Source: Brachyhypopomus gauderio (Eukaryota > Chordata > Actinopteri > Gymnotiformes > Hypopomidae). From it: 64,000 nt of DNA. Shown one piece after another: positions 13,111-25,469 of this stretch (the first letter of the stretch is position 1; each line of letters opens with the position of its first letter). The position numbers were made by a program, and so were the translations under genes. The notes beneath the pieces were generated by a model. The model worked only from the letters and a program-made list of their open reading frames with translations. It was not told where the DNA came from and did not search any database. The stretch is taken from assembly GCF_052324685.1 (NCBI RefSeq), contig NW_027506914.1, positions 124,001-188,000 on the forward strand, written 5' to 3'.

Positions 13111-13440
13111 CGATCGGAGTTAGGCCCGCCCACTGAGTTTGATGGCTGATGTTGACAGATTTAATTATTTCATGGTTCGACGACGCGCTTGAAATAATGA
13201 AATAAATAATGAAATAATTAATTAAATTATTTAAGTTAAACAATTAATGAAATACAAATATCACAATCAACTAATGATGAATTTAATTACATAAAATTAT
13301 TTATGCTTCCTTTCCATATTTAAATAATTTAATTAATAATTTAATTAATTAAATCTCATTTTAAATATTTATTTAACGTTTTAAACAATTATTTCTTTGT
13401 TCATTTATTTATATAATATTGTCACAAATAACCCTCCATA
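13096..13440 (-). repeat. Right terminal inverted repeat
   Basis: Complement of 2864-3208. It also holds the first codons of the transposase gene at its inner edge. Confidence 0.9.
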
Positions 13441-13446
13441 AAGATG

Positions 13447-13786
13447 TGTGCAGTTTTCTAATACAATACAAGTTAAAGATCTACACCAATCAAGGTTCTG
13501 ATTCCTATATTTAAATTGAAAGTCCCCATATACTAATTTATTTAGGTTCTTTTAATGTTTTTATTTATTTATTCTGTAAAAACGATATTTAACTGTCTTC
13601 CAATTTCTACAGCTCCGAAGCTTACATTATTCCTCATTTTATACATTCACTCAATCTTTGTTACTTCTGTTATTTCCCCAGATAAACCGTACACACAATT
13701 TATCACCCGAAATGTCCGACTTTGACGTGCACTACTACAATTTGCCACAATTTAAAATGCACGTTGTAGTCTCTGAATCCTAAAAC
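13447..13786. other. Histone spacer copy
   Basis: Sequence from about 13640 repeats 2060-2180 (TTTATCAC..., ACGTTGTAGTCT, AATCCTAAAA) and continues after the solo LTR. It belongs to the histone unit; no gene seen. Confidence 0.55.
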
Positions 13787-14124
13787 TGTCACGTTGAGGA
13801 CCCCGGCCCCTCCCTTTTGGGCGTGTGTTTACGTAGTCTACGTGCATCTTCTGCGTCTGTGGATATTCCGTGGTGATGGCTATGTCATGTGATAATCCGT
13901 CTCACCTGTGAATCGTCTCGTAATCACGTGGGGTTAATGTGGTTTGTCTATTTAATGTGCGCTCGCGCAGTGTCCTGTGCTCGTCGTTGTCTAGAGTCTA
14001 CACGTTTCTGTGTAAGTGTCAGATGTTCCTCGTGCGCTATTGCGCAATCTATGTGTGATTCATTAAAAGTGACGTCTCTGCAAGGATTCTGTGTCTCGTC
14101 CTTCGCTCCACCCCGATCGTCACA
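13787..14124 (+). repeat. Solo LTR (fossil)
   Basis: A TGTCACGTTG...CGTCACA block of 338 bp with the 5-bp duplication AAAAC on both sides. The same LTR family recurs at 47078 and 60416 (minus strand) and 62832 (plus). No internal region is attached. Confidence 0.8.
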
Positions 14125-14610
14125 AAAACACGTTTTATAAAATAAATGGAGACGCTTTATGACAAAATAATGCAAGGAAACTGCATTATTGAAACTCTAA
14201 TGGTAAATAATTTTATGACAATATGACATTATTTAACATTCTATGTCTGTTCTAATTATTTCAAGTCTTGCCATCTTATTTACTTTATTACATTACTTTG
14301 TCTATTTTAATAAATTGTCATTTTATTATTTTATTTTATTATGTATGTTTCCTTTTTTTAGGTTCTTTTAATGATTTTATTTATTTATTCTGTAAAGCAC
14401 TTTGAGTATAAATGAAAATGAAAGGTGCTATTCAAATAAAGATTATTATTACGTTTGTAATGATCAATCAAAGTAATGACCTAGCTAGTTTGAACCTCAT
14501 CCAAAGTATTTTAGTATAATAAAATGATAAGATATTCCTTGTGCAAGCAGAACTAAAGAGGAGGTTGAAGGTAGAAATGGCTGGGGCGGGAGTTAAATGT
14601 GTCCATCTGT
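14125..14610. other. Histone spacer copy
   Basis: Matches 2200-2400 and, inverted, 25470-25690 (GGAGACGCTTTATGAC, AATAATGCAA). It ends at GGCTGGGGCGGGA, the same phrase that precedes the relic H4 3' end at 2395. No gene seen. Confidence 0.6.
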
Positions 14611-14629
14611 GCAGTTAGAACACACACAC

Positions 14630-14820
14630 ACTAGTGATTATTAGGGGGCTGTGGATCACACGTGCCCAGAGCGGTGGGCAGCCCTAGCCCGGCGCCCGGG
14701 GAGCAGTTGGGGTTAGGTGCCTTGCTCAAGGGCACCTCAGTCATGGCCTCAGGTCTGGGAATCGAACCCACGACCCTCCAGTCACAAGACCAGTTCCCTA
14801 TCACCAGGCCATGACTACGT
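14630..14820 (+). repeat. Conserved fish SINE-like repeat
   Basis: Contains TTGCTCAAGGGCACCTCAGT and GAACCCACGACCCTCCAG, phrases typical of a dispersed repeat found throughout teleosts. Boundaries are approximate. Confidence 0.5.
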
Positions 14821-15141
14821 TTTCTTTTTCACTATCTCAGCTTGAGTATATGTGCGTGTGTGTTCAAATACACCTGTATGTTGACGTGTGAGAAATAGTG
14901 CGAGAGTATATTTAATATACTACAGGTGGAGAGTTGTAACACCATGAATTCCACCGATCATGGATCAGATATGAGTCATATGATCATTCCAGTATTTACC
15001 CAATTCCTCCCTGATCCCATATGGTGAATATCAAGGATGGAAACAGGCACATGCAGATTCCATTTAGAAAAAACTGATTTCGAGGTAAGAAAGAAGGGCA
15101 AGTCAGTCAGATCAGTTGTGAAGGCACATAGTATCTGTGAT

Positions 15142-15180
<39 letters not shown>

Positions 15181-15239
15181 ATTGCTTATTATTTGACCTC
15201 CATGTTCTTTACACAGGTACAATGTATTAGAGTGTTCAT

Positions 15240-15457
15240 CAGGGCCGGCGCCAGAACATATACAGTGAGGGGGCGTCAGAAAATTTCGGGGGGGGCGAAC
15301 GTAAGTTAACAAGCATGTAACGATTGTCGAGCGGCCGAGGGGGCACCATGTAGCGATTGTTGTAAAATAAATGGGTCTTATTTTTTACATTGAGGGGGCG
15401 GGACACCTCGCCTGAGGGGGCGACGCCCCCATTCGCCCCCCCGTGGCGCCGGCCCTG
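15240..15457. mobile_element. hAT-type MITE, GGCGCC termini
   Basis: TIRs CAGGGCCGGCGCCA and TGGCGCCGGCCCTG with 8-bp duplication GTGTTCAT (15232-15239 and 15458-15465). Carries the G-tract module GGGGCGAACGTAAGTTAAC. The empty site is visible in the duplicate at about 16355. Confidence 0.9.
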
Positions 15458-15563
15458 GTGTTCATTAAGTATAATGAACCTATATTGTTAAATAAGTTTG
15501 TTCTATTACACTAATTTACACACACACTTGAATAAAACCAAGTGGATATGAGTTATGGTCAGT

Positions 15564-15566
<3 letters not shown>

Positions 15567-15645
<79 letters not shown>
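15567..15645 (+). repeat. (GA)n microsatellite
   Basis: About 40 uninterrupted GA units. The matching segment at 23210 has only a few TC units, so the array expanded after the duplication. Confidence 0.95.
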
Positions 15646-15648
<3 letters not shown>

Positions 15649-16187
15649 TGTTCTGGATTGTTCTTTCTTTATTTTATTTCAAAAACCTCTTTTTAAAGCA
15701 TATTGCATGGTGTGGCCTCTGTTGTTGCTTGTTTTGTCTAATTGTTACAATTTACCCCAGCATGTGTTGTAACCTACCCTGGTAGTGGGGTAGATTGTAA
15801 CAAAGGAACACAATGTATTCAACTCACGAGGCCAGTGCTATTTGAATTGAGTTGCCATTTGGTGCCATTTGTAGTAAACACATGTGTGTACTTTGTATAA
15901 AAGTTTGAGAACTCTAGCTTAACCCTCCTATTATGTGCATCCTTGTAAAACAGCCGTACTGTTTAGGGTCACTTTAACCCTGGTGCATGTTTAATTGTTC
16001 AAAAGATGTCTGAAACCAAAAAAATCCTAACAAACAGTGTGAATATTTAATTACTACATTACTAATTATTCTATCAATATTTAGTGCAATGGTGTTCCTT
16101 ACTTGTAACAGGTAATGGTTCAATTAGGATCGTTTTTCATAAAAATGTGAAAATGTCCATGTTCAAACTATGATACCAAACACATAC

Positions 16188-16318
16188 AACACTCTCATAC
16201 ACTTATACACACACACACATACACACACACACACACAAAAACACACAGACAAAAACACACACACACAAACACACACACACAAACACACACACATACACAT
16301 ACACACACACACACACAT
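16188..16318 (+). repeat. (CA)n compound microsatellite
   Basis: Interrupted CA runs with AAACACA and ACATACA variants. The following 120 bp duplicate 15170-15240 and 15458-15540. Confidence 0.9.
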
Positions 16319-16436
16319 TGACATTGCTTATTATTATTCTTTACACAGGTACATTGTATTAGAGTGTTCATTAAGCATACATATTGTTAAATAAGTTTGT
16401 TCTAGTACACTAATTTACACAAACACTCCTGAATAA

Positions 16437-16493
16437 AACAAGTAAATGGCCGAATAGTGCAACTTAACCAACCCAAAGGCTCTTTTAAGAGCC
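16437..16493 (+). pseudogene. Relic 3' end of an H2B gene
   Basis: Starts AAGTAAATGGCCGAATAG (last Lys codon, stop and 3' UTR) and runs to a stem-loop GGCTCTTTTAAGAGCC at 16478-16493. The same order is seen, inverted, after the intact H2B gene (24828-24880). All upstream codons are gone; repeat DNA abuts directly. It is the plus-strand counterpart of the minus-strand H2B. Confidence 0.85.
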
Positions 16494-16499
16494 ACCCAC

Positions 16500-17990
16500 A
16501 CTTTTCACTGAAAGGTATTTAAATCTTATGGTCCATGTACAATGAATATTTCCATCTTCTCCTTCCTGGGTACTTTAAAGGTGGGTACATGCTGAACACA
16601 CCCCCATTAGCCTTGTGTTAATATGCTTAGGCTATGTGACATATATAATATATATTTGACTATAGGCTCTGCTCTAGCCTACAAGCACATCAAATCATCT
16701 TGCACACTATTATGTTGTAATGTCCATTGCCCACATTGACATGATTTCCATTTGTTACATTTCATTAGTTGTAAATTCTTTGTACAGCCCTCCATAACTT
16801 ATAGAATCACAGCATATAAAATCCTTTACTCCTTATTTTTTAAATAGAACTTCAAAATGTTCTTTAGATTTTTTTTTTTACATAGAATGAAGAATAATAA
16901 GGCAATAATTTTAGCAGTTTTCAAACACAACATCAATTCAAAGTACAGAACACAATACAGAAGGTGAGGGGTAAACAAATGAGAAGGCCTCCCAGTATTA
17001 TTCTAATGGATTTACTGTTATTGTAAGAGTTCAGCTGTCTGCTATCTTGTGGATAACTTTTCATAATTTGTTTTCTGTCATATCTTGGTTTCTCAGATTT
17101 CATGTACACATTTGCTGACATGGACACAAACAAAACATACTAACAGTGATAATATTACAAAATAATTTTCATTTCATTCTTAATCTTTCTACAGTGGTTC
17201 TGTAAAACCAACTATTGCTCCTGACATCTCTGATTCAATGGGTCATTTATGAATGGTTAGGAATGTTATTAATTGTGTTCTTCGTTTTTTGTCGTCTTCC
17301 TTCTTTATCAAAACCCAATTCACAAAACCTCTATAAACACTATTTATTGTCCACAAAAACAAATGCTGTTCACTGTAAAAACAAAACTCTTGTTTTGCAA
17401 AAAATAATAATGTATTGTGCATTATATAGATCGTATTGAACCAAGGCTTCCCTGTACAGTTGCTTCATGCAAATTTTGTTGCGTATCAGGATTCGATCAC
17501 TGGTGTCTATGGTGAATCTACTGTATGTTGGAAATGACACCAAGGACACATCATTTTAAATTGAAGGGCTCATCTGTTATCCTGCTTACCAGATTTGTTG
17601 CCTACACACTTTCTCAAAAACAATTCTCCCTATAGCAATTGATCCTTTACTAAATAAATAAAAAACTCTTCCCTGAACATTTGCTATGTATCCAAGTCAT
17701 TCAAATGAGCAGTAATCCTACCACTTATCAAAACGACTGAACTTGACAGGCCGTTTATTTCAAAGATCTGAGAAAGTTTTTAGCTTAACAACTAAGCTCA
17801 TGAATACCTGATTCAGAACCAGTTAAAGGAAATCTTTCAGTCAGGGTTTAGGCCTCAACATAGCAATGCTGATCAAAATAATTCATTCATACTAGATGTG
17901 AAAACAGCAATTTCCTGGTTTAAATCTTATTTAGCTTCAGAGAATCATTCCTCTGCTGAGTGAACTTGCTCGTTTTGCAGTGAAACAATT
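16500..17990. other. Spacer without recognised genes
   Basis: AT-rich DNA with no histone, RNA or clear transposon signature. Some of it is presumably the 3' flank of the H3 gene. Confidence 0.4.
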
Positions 17991-17994
17991 AGGT

Positions 17995-18010
17995 GGCTCT
18001 TAAAAGAGCC
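17995..18010 (-). promoter_or_regulatory. Histone 3' stem-loop (H3)
   Basis: GGCTCTTAAAAGAGCC, read as the complement on the H3 strand, lies 36 bases after the H3 stop codon. Confidence 0.93.
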
Positions 18011-18046
18011 TTTGTGTTTTTGGGGCTTTTACTCCGAGCGCTCAGT

Positions 18047-18620
<574 letters not shown>

Positions 18621-18659
18621 CCGTAGAGCAAACACATTAAAAAAAACGCCTACTTTTCA

Positions 18660-19070
18660 GGCGGGTTCACGGCAAGACTTTGTTTGGATTTTTCTGCCCA
18701 TAATGTACCATAATCAGTCTCCTTAATTCGCATACAATCTGCTTAAAAACAGACTGCAGGTATAACACTGTTATTTTATGTCTCTGGTACCATATAATCC
18801 TACATTTCTCACCTGCCAACACTGCTGGCTTTCATTAGTTGCCAGCAGCTTATGCTTACTGTCCTATATTCTGTTCATAGGAGCAACATCATGTCTGTCT
18901 TTATGCACACGTATAAATTCATGTGTGCATATGCAACATTACTGAGTGATTGTGCGCATTTAAATGAAGTGTGCGAATGCCTAGACGTGAAACAGCAGCA
19001 TCCAATAATGACAAGAGCGCAGACTAAAATCTGCATGAATGAAAAGTTGCACTTCATAAGTCGATGTGGG
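18660..19070. other. H3-H2A intergenic spacer
   Basis: No features recognised beyond the H3 promoter and H2A 3' flank. Confidence 0.5.
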
Positions 19071-19071
19071 T

Positions 19072-19087
19072 GGCTCTTAAAAGAGCC
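19072..19087 (-). promoter_or_regulatory. Histone 3' stem-loop (H2A)
   Basis: GGCTCTTAAAAGAGCC on the plus strand, the complement of the canonical H2A mRNA hairpin, lies 27 bases past the stop codon. Confidence 0.93.
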
Positions 19088-19114
19088 GTTGGATTCTGAA
19101 AACAGAAGGGAAAT

Positions 19115-19600
<486 letters not shown>

Positions 19601-19659
19601 AAGAAGGCATGACGAATAACCAACCCGAAGCGGTCGACATCCAAAGCCAGGCTCCATCT

Positions 19660-20450
19660 CTTTCCCCTGCAACACTCCATGTGGCACGTCTTTTCTTGTT
19701 GTCCTTCGTATATGCATTTCAATATTGAATAAAGTTTTAGAAATCTTCTGAGCTATTCAGGGTAAACGCATATGTATGACAAGGACAGGAGAGATTGGCA
19801 AATTAAAAAATAGCATACAATAGAATATTACTGTGTACATGTCCATATGTTGAATGAGATGCAAAATGTTTTACGCGCGTTTACTCTACAAAACTCCCTC
19901 TCGTAATAACGTTTTTCTATATGTATGCACTTCAATTTAATGTAGAAATGTACTCAAGTTATTCAAGCTACGTACATGTATGACAAGGAGAGGAGAGATG
20001 GGCAGACTAATGTATTCATAGCATACAATAAAATCTTATTATATACAATATTTCTGTGAATAATGAAATGCAACATGTTTACTATGGATACAGTAAGAAA
20101 AACTGATTTTCGTTGGACCCTAATAGATATATAAAGTTATATATATGTTGTTTTACCGTGATATTGATATTGTAATGTTATGAGTATGGATTGCTTGAAA
20201 TGCTAGTGTATTGACTTTTCATTCTCCATTTTAATAAAGTACACTTGGGCAAATAAAACATACGTATATAAAATAGAATCTTATTCTACACAGTATTTCT
20301 GTATTTAGGACGGGATGAATGTTTTAGGTTGTCATTTTTCTTCCCAATGTCCACGCACTTAATGTAGAGCAATGGATGAAACTGCACCTTAAAATCCACC
20401 AACGACTCAAAATATTTAGAGTTTAAAGAAAAGCGCTCTTTAGAAAAAAG
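19660..20450. other. H2A-H1 intergenic spacer
   Basis: AT-rich, with two loosely repeated blocks (AAATGTATGACAAGGA-type phrases near 19770 and 19975). No gene recognised. Confidence 0.5.
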
Positions 20451-20456
20451 GTGGGT

Positions 20457-20472
20457 GGCTCTTAAAAGAGCC
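20457..20472 (-). promoter_or_regulatory. Histone 3' stem-loop (H1)
   Basis: GGCTCTTAAAAGAGCC, followed on the minus strand by an AAAGAGCG downstream element (20433-20440). Confidence 0.93.
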
Positions 20473-20506
20473 TTTTGGGGAGACCAAGACATGAAAACAT
20501 GCACGT

Positions 20507-21121
20507 TTACTTCTTCTTGGGGGCTGCTTTTTTCGCCTTTGCTGCTTTTGGCTTGGCGGTCTTGGGCTTCGCAACCTTTGCCTTCTTGGGGCTCTTGGCT
20601 GCTTTCTTCGGAGCGGCCGGCTTCTTCGCTTTCTTGGGACTCTTGGTAGCTTTGGCGGCAGCGGGCTTCTTCGCCTTCTTGGGCGACTTCTTTGCAGCGG
20701 CGGCGGGCTTCTTTGCCGCGACCTTCTTGGGCTTTTTAGCCGCGGCAGGCTTCTTAACGGGGTACTTTTTCGCCTTAGGCGCAGCTTTCTTGGCGGGCTT
20801 CTTCTTAGTTTCCGCTTGCTTGTTGATCTTAAACGAGCCAGACGCTCCGGTGCCTTTGGTCTGCACCAAAGTCCCTTTCGTCACTAGGCTCTTGATGGCG
20901 AGCTTGACGCGAGAGTTGTTCTTCTCCACGTCGTAACCGCCAGCAGCCAAAGCTTTCTTCAGCGCGGCGAGAGACACGCCGCTCCGTTCTTTGGAAGCAG
21001 AAACAGCTTTAACGATAAGCTCACCGACGCTGGGTCCCGCTTTCTTGGGTCTAGCGGCAGCTTTCTTCTTGGGCGCTTTAGCCGGCGCGGCAGCGGTTGA
21101 GGCTGGAGCCACTTCTGCCAT
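20507..21121 (-). CDS. H1: Linker histone H1
   Basis: A 204-residue linker histone that binds the nucleosome dyad and linker DNA. A short Ala/Pro/Lys head ([17 protein letters not shown]) leads into the winged-helix globular domain, about residues 27-105 ([20 protein letters not shown] through [10 protein letters not shown]). A long Lys/Ala/Pro tail follows, with SPKK phosphorylation motifs, ending KKAAPKKK. Single exon. Upstream (minus strand) are a TATTTTAAG box at 21203-21210 and an H1-specific AAACACA element at 21280-21286, the usual order for replication-dependent H1 promoters. Confidence 0.97.
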   Translation of the reverse strand: MAEVAPASTAAAPAKAPKKKAAARPKKAGPSVGELIVKAVSASKERSGVSLAALKKALAAGGYDVEKNNSRVKLAIKSLVTKGTLVQTKGTGASGSFKINKQAETKKKPAKKAAPKAKKYPVKKPAAAKKPKKVAAKKPAAAAKKSPKKAKKPAAAKATKSPKKAKKPAAPKKAAKSPKKAKVAKPKTAKPKAAKAKKAAPKKK

Positions 21122-21202
21122 CCTTGAATTTTCTAAGAGAAATAAACACTGAACGAACTGATCTGTGACTGTGAACCTCCCTCCTCGCGACGGACTGTGG
21201 TC

Positions 21203-21286
21203 TTAAAATACACATGAGGACGGTGTAGACTCAACTCGCCCGACACTGCGTGCCTGTGCTTCCGTGAGTAGATGGCACTTGTGTTT
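21203..21286 (-). promoter_or_regulatory. H1 promoter (TATA and AAACACA box)
   Basis: Reading the minus strand: AAACACA (21280-21286), then TATTTTAAGA (21201-21210), then the leader of H1. The AAACACA box is the S-phase element known from H1 genes. Confidence 0.75.
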
Positions 21287-21689
21287 TCTCACGACAAATC
21301 TCGACCTAAATATGCATCCAAACACTATTTGCAGTGCATCAAAAAACGCGAATGGCAAGAGAAGGCTCTCTCGTTTATTTGCGTGCCAGGGAAGCCCATG
21401 CAGTTCCGGGTCGTTTTGCACAACTGCCACAAAAACGCAACCTGCGACTGTCGCAAGACATGCTGTGTTTTGTGTGATGTGTGGGGTGAAATTGACAGAA
21501 ATGAAGGAGTAGGTCTAACAGCTCATAGTGTGTGCTATGAAGGAGAGTCTGAGTAAAGGCATGGAGGTGTTTTGAACGTGGCAATGGTGTGTTTATTAGT
21601 AAAAAAATCCCTTGTGTAGGTGTGACTAAAACACAAGCATGGGGTGCAGGAGGCCGTGGCCATATGTACAAATACTATGAGATAAATAG

Positions 21690-22215
21690 TGGTGGTCTCA
21701 AGAATCAGGAAAAATTAAATTTATGAACAGGTATGTTTAAAAAAATAAGAGTAAGAACTAATGGAAAAGTAAATGTTTATCTGTCAAAGGTGTAAACTTG
21801 TGGAACAGTTGTGACAAGGACATAAAAATCTGCAGTTCACTTGTCAAATTTGAAAAACATGCTTAAAAATAAGGTAATAGATACTTATAATAAAGATAAA
21901 TAATTTTATATATGTATAACTTGATATTGATTTTTAATAGTAATGTATGATTGTTCTGTAGATGAGCAAAGTTTATTATTAATAACATAATTGGAAAAAT
22001 ATATATTTGATTAAAAAGGGTAGTCAATATAAGTTAATGCTTCAAACTATACATTTTTCGGTTATCATTATTTTCACCATTATAACCATTATTATTTATT
22101 AAATATTATTATTTTACTTTCGTTTTCTTTCTTTTTTATGTAAATGTATGTATACATATGTGTTTATATATATGTTTATATGTATATGTACATGTTTCTC
22201 TAAAATCCGAAATAA
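21690..22215 (+). mobile_element. LINE 3'-end fragment (weak)
   Basis: A short reading (about 21755-21870) resembles the C-terminal end of fish LINE ORF2 proteins (SVKGVNLWNSCDKDIK-like, then SSLVKFEKH), followed by AT-rich 3' UTR. No reverse transcriptase core remains. Family and edges uncertain. Confidence 0.4.
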
Positions 22216-22219
22216 ACTG

Positions 22220-22955
22220 TAAACTCTAGTCAGTTTATTCTCTTTCCAGCCTACCAGTTCTTTAAAATCCCAGTAGCATTTCCAGTGCCATACGTCTATG
22301 TATGTCAGACAAGTAGGCGTGTTTCTACTCCAAGGACTCTCTGAACTGTTTTCTCCCCACTGGTTTTTTTATGATGGTGCAAAATCCTTAAATTTATCAG
22401 AAGCCTAAATGACAGACAGAAAATTGTTTTCTTCAATTTGTCTGTATGTTTCCTTTTGTATTTTGTAGTGTTCTTACAATTGCTGTTGTGTTTGAAAAGT
22501 GCTATTCATATTTATAGTATGTATTATTATAAATACATATATTTCCTAAAATTTACTAGATGTAAATTACAAATAATTCCATATGCATTTCAAAGGCTTC
22601 AGTCAAAACACCATTAACATTAACCTGTACCTTTGATTTGGCATAACATTTTTATCATTAACCAGTGCTTCTGGTACTCTAAATTACTCCATAACCTTTC
22701 ATATATGTTCCTTTTGCACAAGACCAAAACCTTTCGTCTGGTCCAAGCCCACAATAAAGTAGTTTTTCTCTTCTCCTTCACACAACAGATGCTTTAATGT
22801 ACACAAGTTATCCCTCATATGATGACCCCTAATTGCACACGTCTGTTCCTTGCCAATTATATTGGGTAATATTATTGCAAACCTGTTTACAATTCTGTAT
22901 TACCACTCCCAGAATGTGGACATATGTGGGCAAAGAATATTAATTATTATAATTA
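22220..22955. other. Spacer without recognised genes
   Basis: AT-rich DNA; nothing recognised. Confidence 0.4.
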
Positions 22956-22959
22956 TATA

Positions 22960-23930
22960 TAATAGGGGAAGACTGGGTTTGGTTGTAACACTTTTTGCTT
23001 CTGAACCTTTATCTCACTGAATTCTTGAGCTAGACTTCTCAAACTTTTATACAAAGTACACACATTTGTTTACTACAAATGGCACCAATTCAAAACTCAA
23101 TTCAAATATCACAATAGACAAAAGAAGCAACAACAGAGGCCACACCATGCAATATGCTTCAAAAAGAGGTTTTTGAAATAAAATAATGAAAGAACAATCT
23201 AGAACAATGTCTCTCTCTCTGTGACTGACCATAACTCATATCCACTTTCTGTTTTGTTTGAGTGTGTGTAAATTAGTGTACTAGAACAAACTTATTCAAA
23301 AATATGTATATACCTGTGTAAAGAACATGAATGTCAAATAATAAACAATGTCAATGTGTGTGTGTGTTATATGGCAGATACCATGTGCCTTCGCAACTGA
23401 TCTGACTGACTTGCCCTTCTTTGTGACCTCATCAGATGCTTTAAGAAAAAACATTTGTCTTTCATGTCAGTCTTTCTTTTACACTGCCTAGGCATTCTGT
23501 AAAATTATTAAATTCAATAATGTTTTCTTAGTTAGTAAGGTGTAAGGTGTATGTAAGGTGATGGTTGTAACACTTTTAAAAGCTGTTACAACCCACCCCA
23601 CCCCTGTCAGCCATTGTTTAGCTAGCTGTTTTAGCAAGGTGATTTGAACTTAACAGGGCAAAATGCATCACAATTTACCTACTACAATTAATGTAATAGT
23701 TCAATGTAATATAATTCTTATACTATTGCAGATAAACCACAAGTACTAAACTAAAAACTCTTTACTCTTTCACCTCATTTTTTTCTCTATGGAATCTGCA
23801 TGTGTCTGTTTCCATCCTTGATATTCACCATGTGTGATCAGGGAGTAATTGGGTAAATACCGGAATGATCATATGACTCATATCTGATCCATGATCGGTG
23901 GAATTGATGGTGTTACAACTCTCCCCATGT
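22960..23930 (-). repeat. Long inverted-duplicated segment, right arm
   Basis: Inverted counterpart of 14930-15780. It lacks the MITE and the long GA run, so it better shows the older state. Together the arms flank the H3-H2A-H1 block. Confidence 0.7.
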
Positions 23931-23989
23931 TACAACAATACCCGGTCTCTCCATACAGTATATTATATTCTCCTTTCTCACACGTCAAC

Positions 23990-24615
23990 ATGCAGGTGTC
24001 TTGACCCTCCATCATCCAGGACACATGGGAGACAAGCATCCAGACTTTTCTCTGTCCTGGCTCCAAGGTGGTGGAATGAACTTCCCTTGTGTGTCCGAAC
24101 ATCGGAGTCACTTGCTGTCTTCAGACGCTGACTGAAGACCCACCTCTTTCAAGTGCACTTTGCATAATTATGCTTCGTCTATTGTGCTTTCATGTCTCTT
24201 TCCTCAGGTGTTTGTTACAGGTATTGTTTACTGTCTTTTTCCTCAGGTGATGTGTATGTTCTAGTGCTGTCAATTCCAGGTGCCGCGATTAAAAGTCCTG
24301 ACCAGGATTTTGCTCAAGCTTGCTAGATTTTCTAATTAGCAATCCAGGTAAAATTAGTGGAATCAATACAATCCAGGAAGCCAGAGCAAAATCCTGGTGA
24401 GGACTTTTAATCGCGGCACCTGGAATTGACAGCACTAGTATGTTCAGATATAATTGTTAGGTATCATTTGACTTTCGTCTAGTGGTTTGTCCAGCTTAGA
24501 GTACCTTGTGTTCAGGACTATCTATTCTACCTTGGAGATTCCAAGCAACTACGTAGCACTTTTGTAAGTCGCTCTGGATAAGAGTGTCTGCTAAATGCCA
24601 TAAATGTAAATGTAA
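23990..24615 (+). mobile_element. L2-type LINE 3' end
   Basis: Contains the typical fish wording AAGGTGGTGGAATGAACTTC, CTGAAGACCCACCTCTTTC and the tail GTAAGTCGCTCTGGATAAGA, ending in ATGTAAATGTAA repeats. It is the last codons and 3' UTR of a truncated LINE, split by a palindromic MITE. Confidence 0.75.
24261..24438. mobile_element. Palindromic MITE
   Basis: Perfect outer inverted repeats (CTAGTGCTGTCAATTCCAGG and complement, extending about 40 bp), 178 bp in all, flanked by a TATGTT duplication (24255-24260 and 24439-24444). No coding capacity. Superfamily not assigned. Confidence 0.8.
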
Positions 24616-24827
24616 CACGCGCACACACACACACACACACACAAGCTGAGATGCTGAAAAAGAACATACAGCAGTGGATACAAAGTTGTACAGATCATAT
24701 ACATTATAGAAAACAACATGAAATACATTCTAGGCTGCCCAACAAAGCACAGCACAGAAATGGCTTTAATCTAATTATTGTGCAAACACATTCCTAAGGG
24801 AAAAACTCTTTGGGTGAAAGTGTGGGT

Positions 24828-24843
24828 GGCTCTTAAAAGAGCC
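24828..24843 (-). promoter_or_regulatory. Histone 3' stem-loop (H2B)
   Basis: GGCTCTTAAAAGAGCC, followed on the minus strand by CCAAAGAGTTT as downstream element. Confidence 0.93.
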
Positions 24844-24875
24844 TTTGGGTTGGTTAAGTCGCACTATTCGGCCAT

Positions 24876-25460
<585 letters not shown>

Positions 25461-25469
25461 GGTTTTCTT

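Larger units (their letters stand above)
2864..13440. mobile_element. IS3EU-like DNA transposon, complete-looking, 10.6 kb
   Basis: Near-perfect terminal inverted repeats of about 345 bp (2864-3208 and 13096-13440) begin TATGGAGGGTTATTTGTGAC and end with its complement. The 6-bp duplication AAGATG flanks them (2858-2863 and 13441-13446). The TAT terminus, 6-bp duplication and integrase-type transposase fit my recollection of the IS3EU superfamily; the family name is an inference. Chance flanking bases also allow an 8-bp reading (AAAGATGT). Cargo: a HECT-type ligase-like gene (+) and a DDE transposase gene (-). MITEs sit at 3841-4212 and 12311-12623. Both genes keep conserved residues and splice sites, so the element may be recent. 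It lies in spacer DNA of the histone cluster. Confidence 0.8.
14930..15780 (+). repeat. Long inverted-duplicated segment, left arm
   Basis: Blocks of this segment recur in reverse order and orientation at 22960-23930 (for example ATCATGGATCAGATATGAGT here and its complement near 23880, and the GGTGTGGCCTCTGTTG block near 15710 and 23140). The left arm is enlarged by a MITE and a GA microsatellite. It may be a DNA transposon remnant or a segmental duplication flanking the histone genes. Confidence 0.7.

Noticed and set aside
2864-13440. Polinton/Maverick or Ginger element, because of the rve integrase and 6-bp duplication
   Set aside because: No polymerase B, protease, ATPase or capsid gene; TIR starts TATGG rather than AG; Ginger elements have 4-bp duplications. 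IS3EU-like fits better.
13889-14140. 83-codon frame in the solo LTR, with a similar one at 62870
   Set aside because: Recurs only because the LTR recurs; no gag or pol similarity.
15542-15785. Arg-Glu dipeptide-repeat frames
   Set aside because: Translation of the (GA)n microsatellite.
20475-20936. 153-codon Ala/Phe/Leu-rich frame antisense to H1
   Set aside because: Produced by the complement of Lys/Ala codons; looks membrane-like only for that reason.
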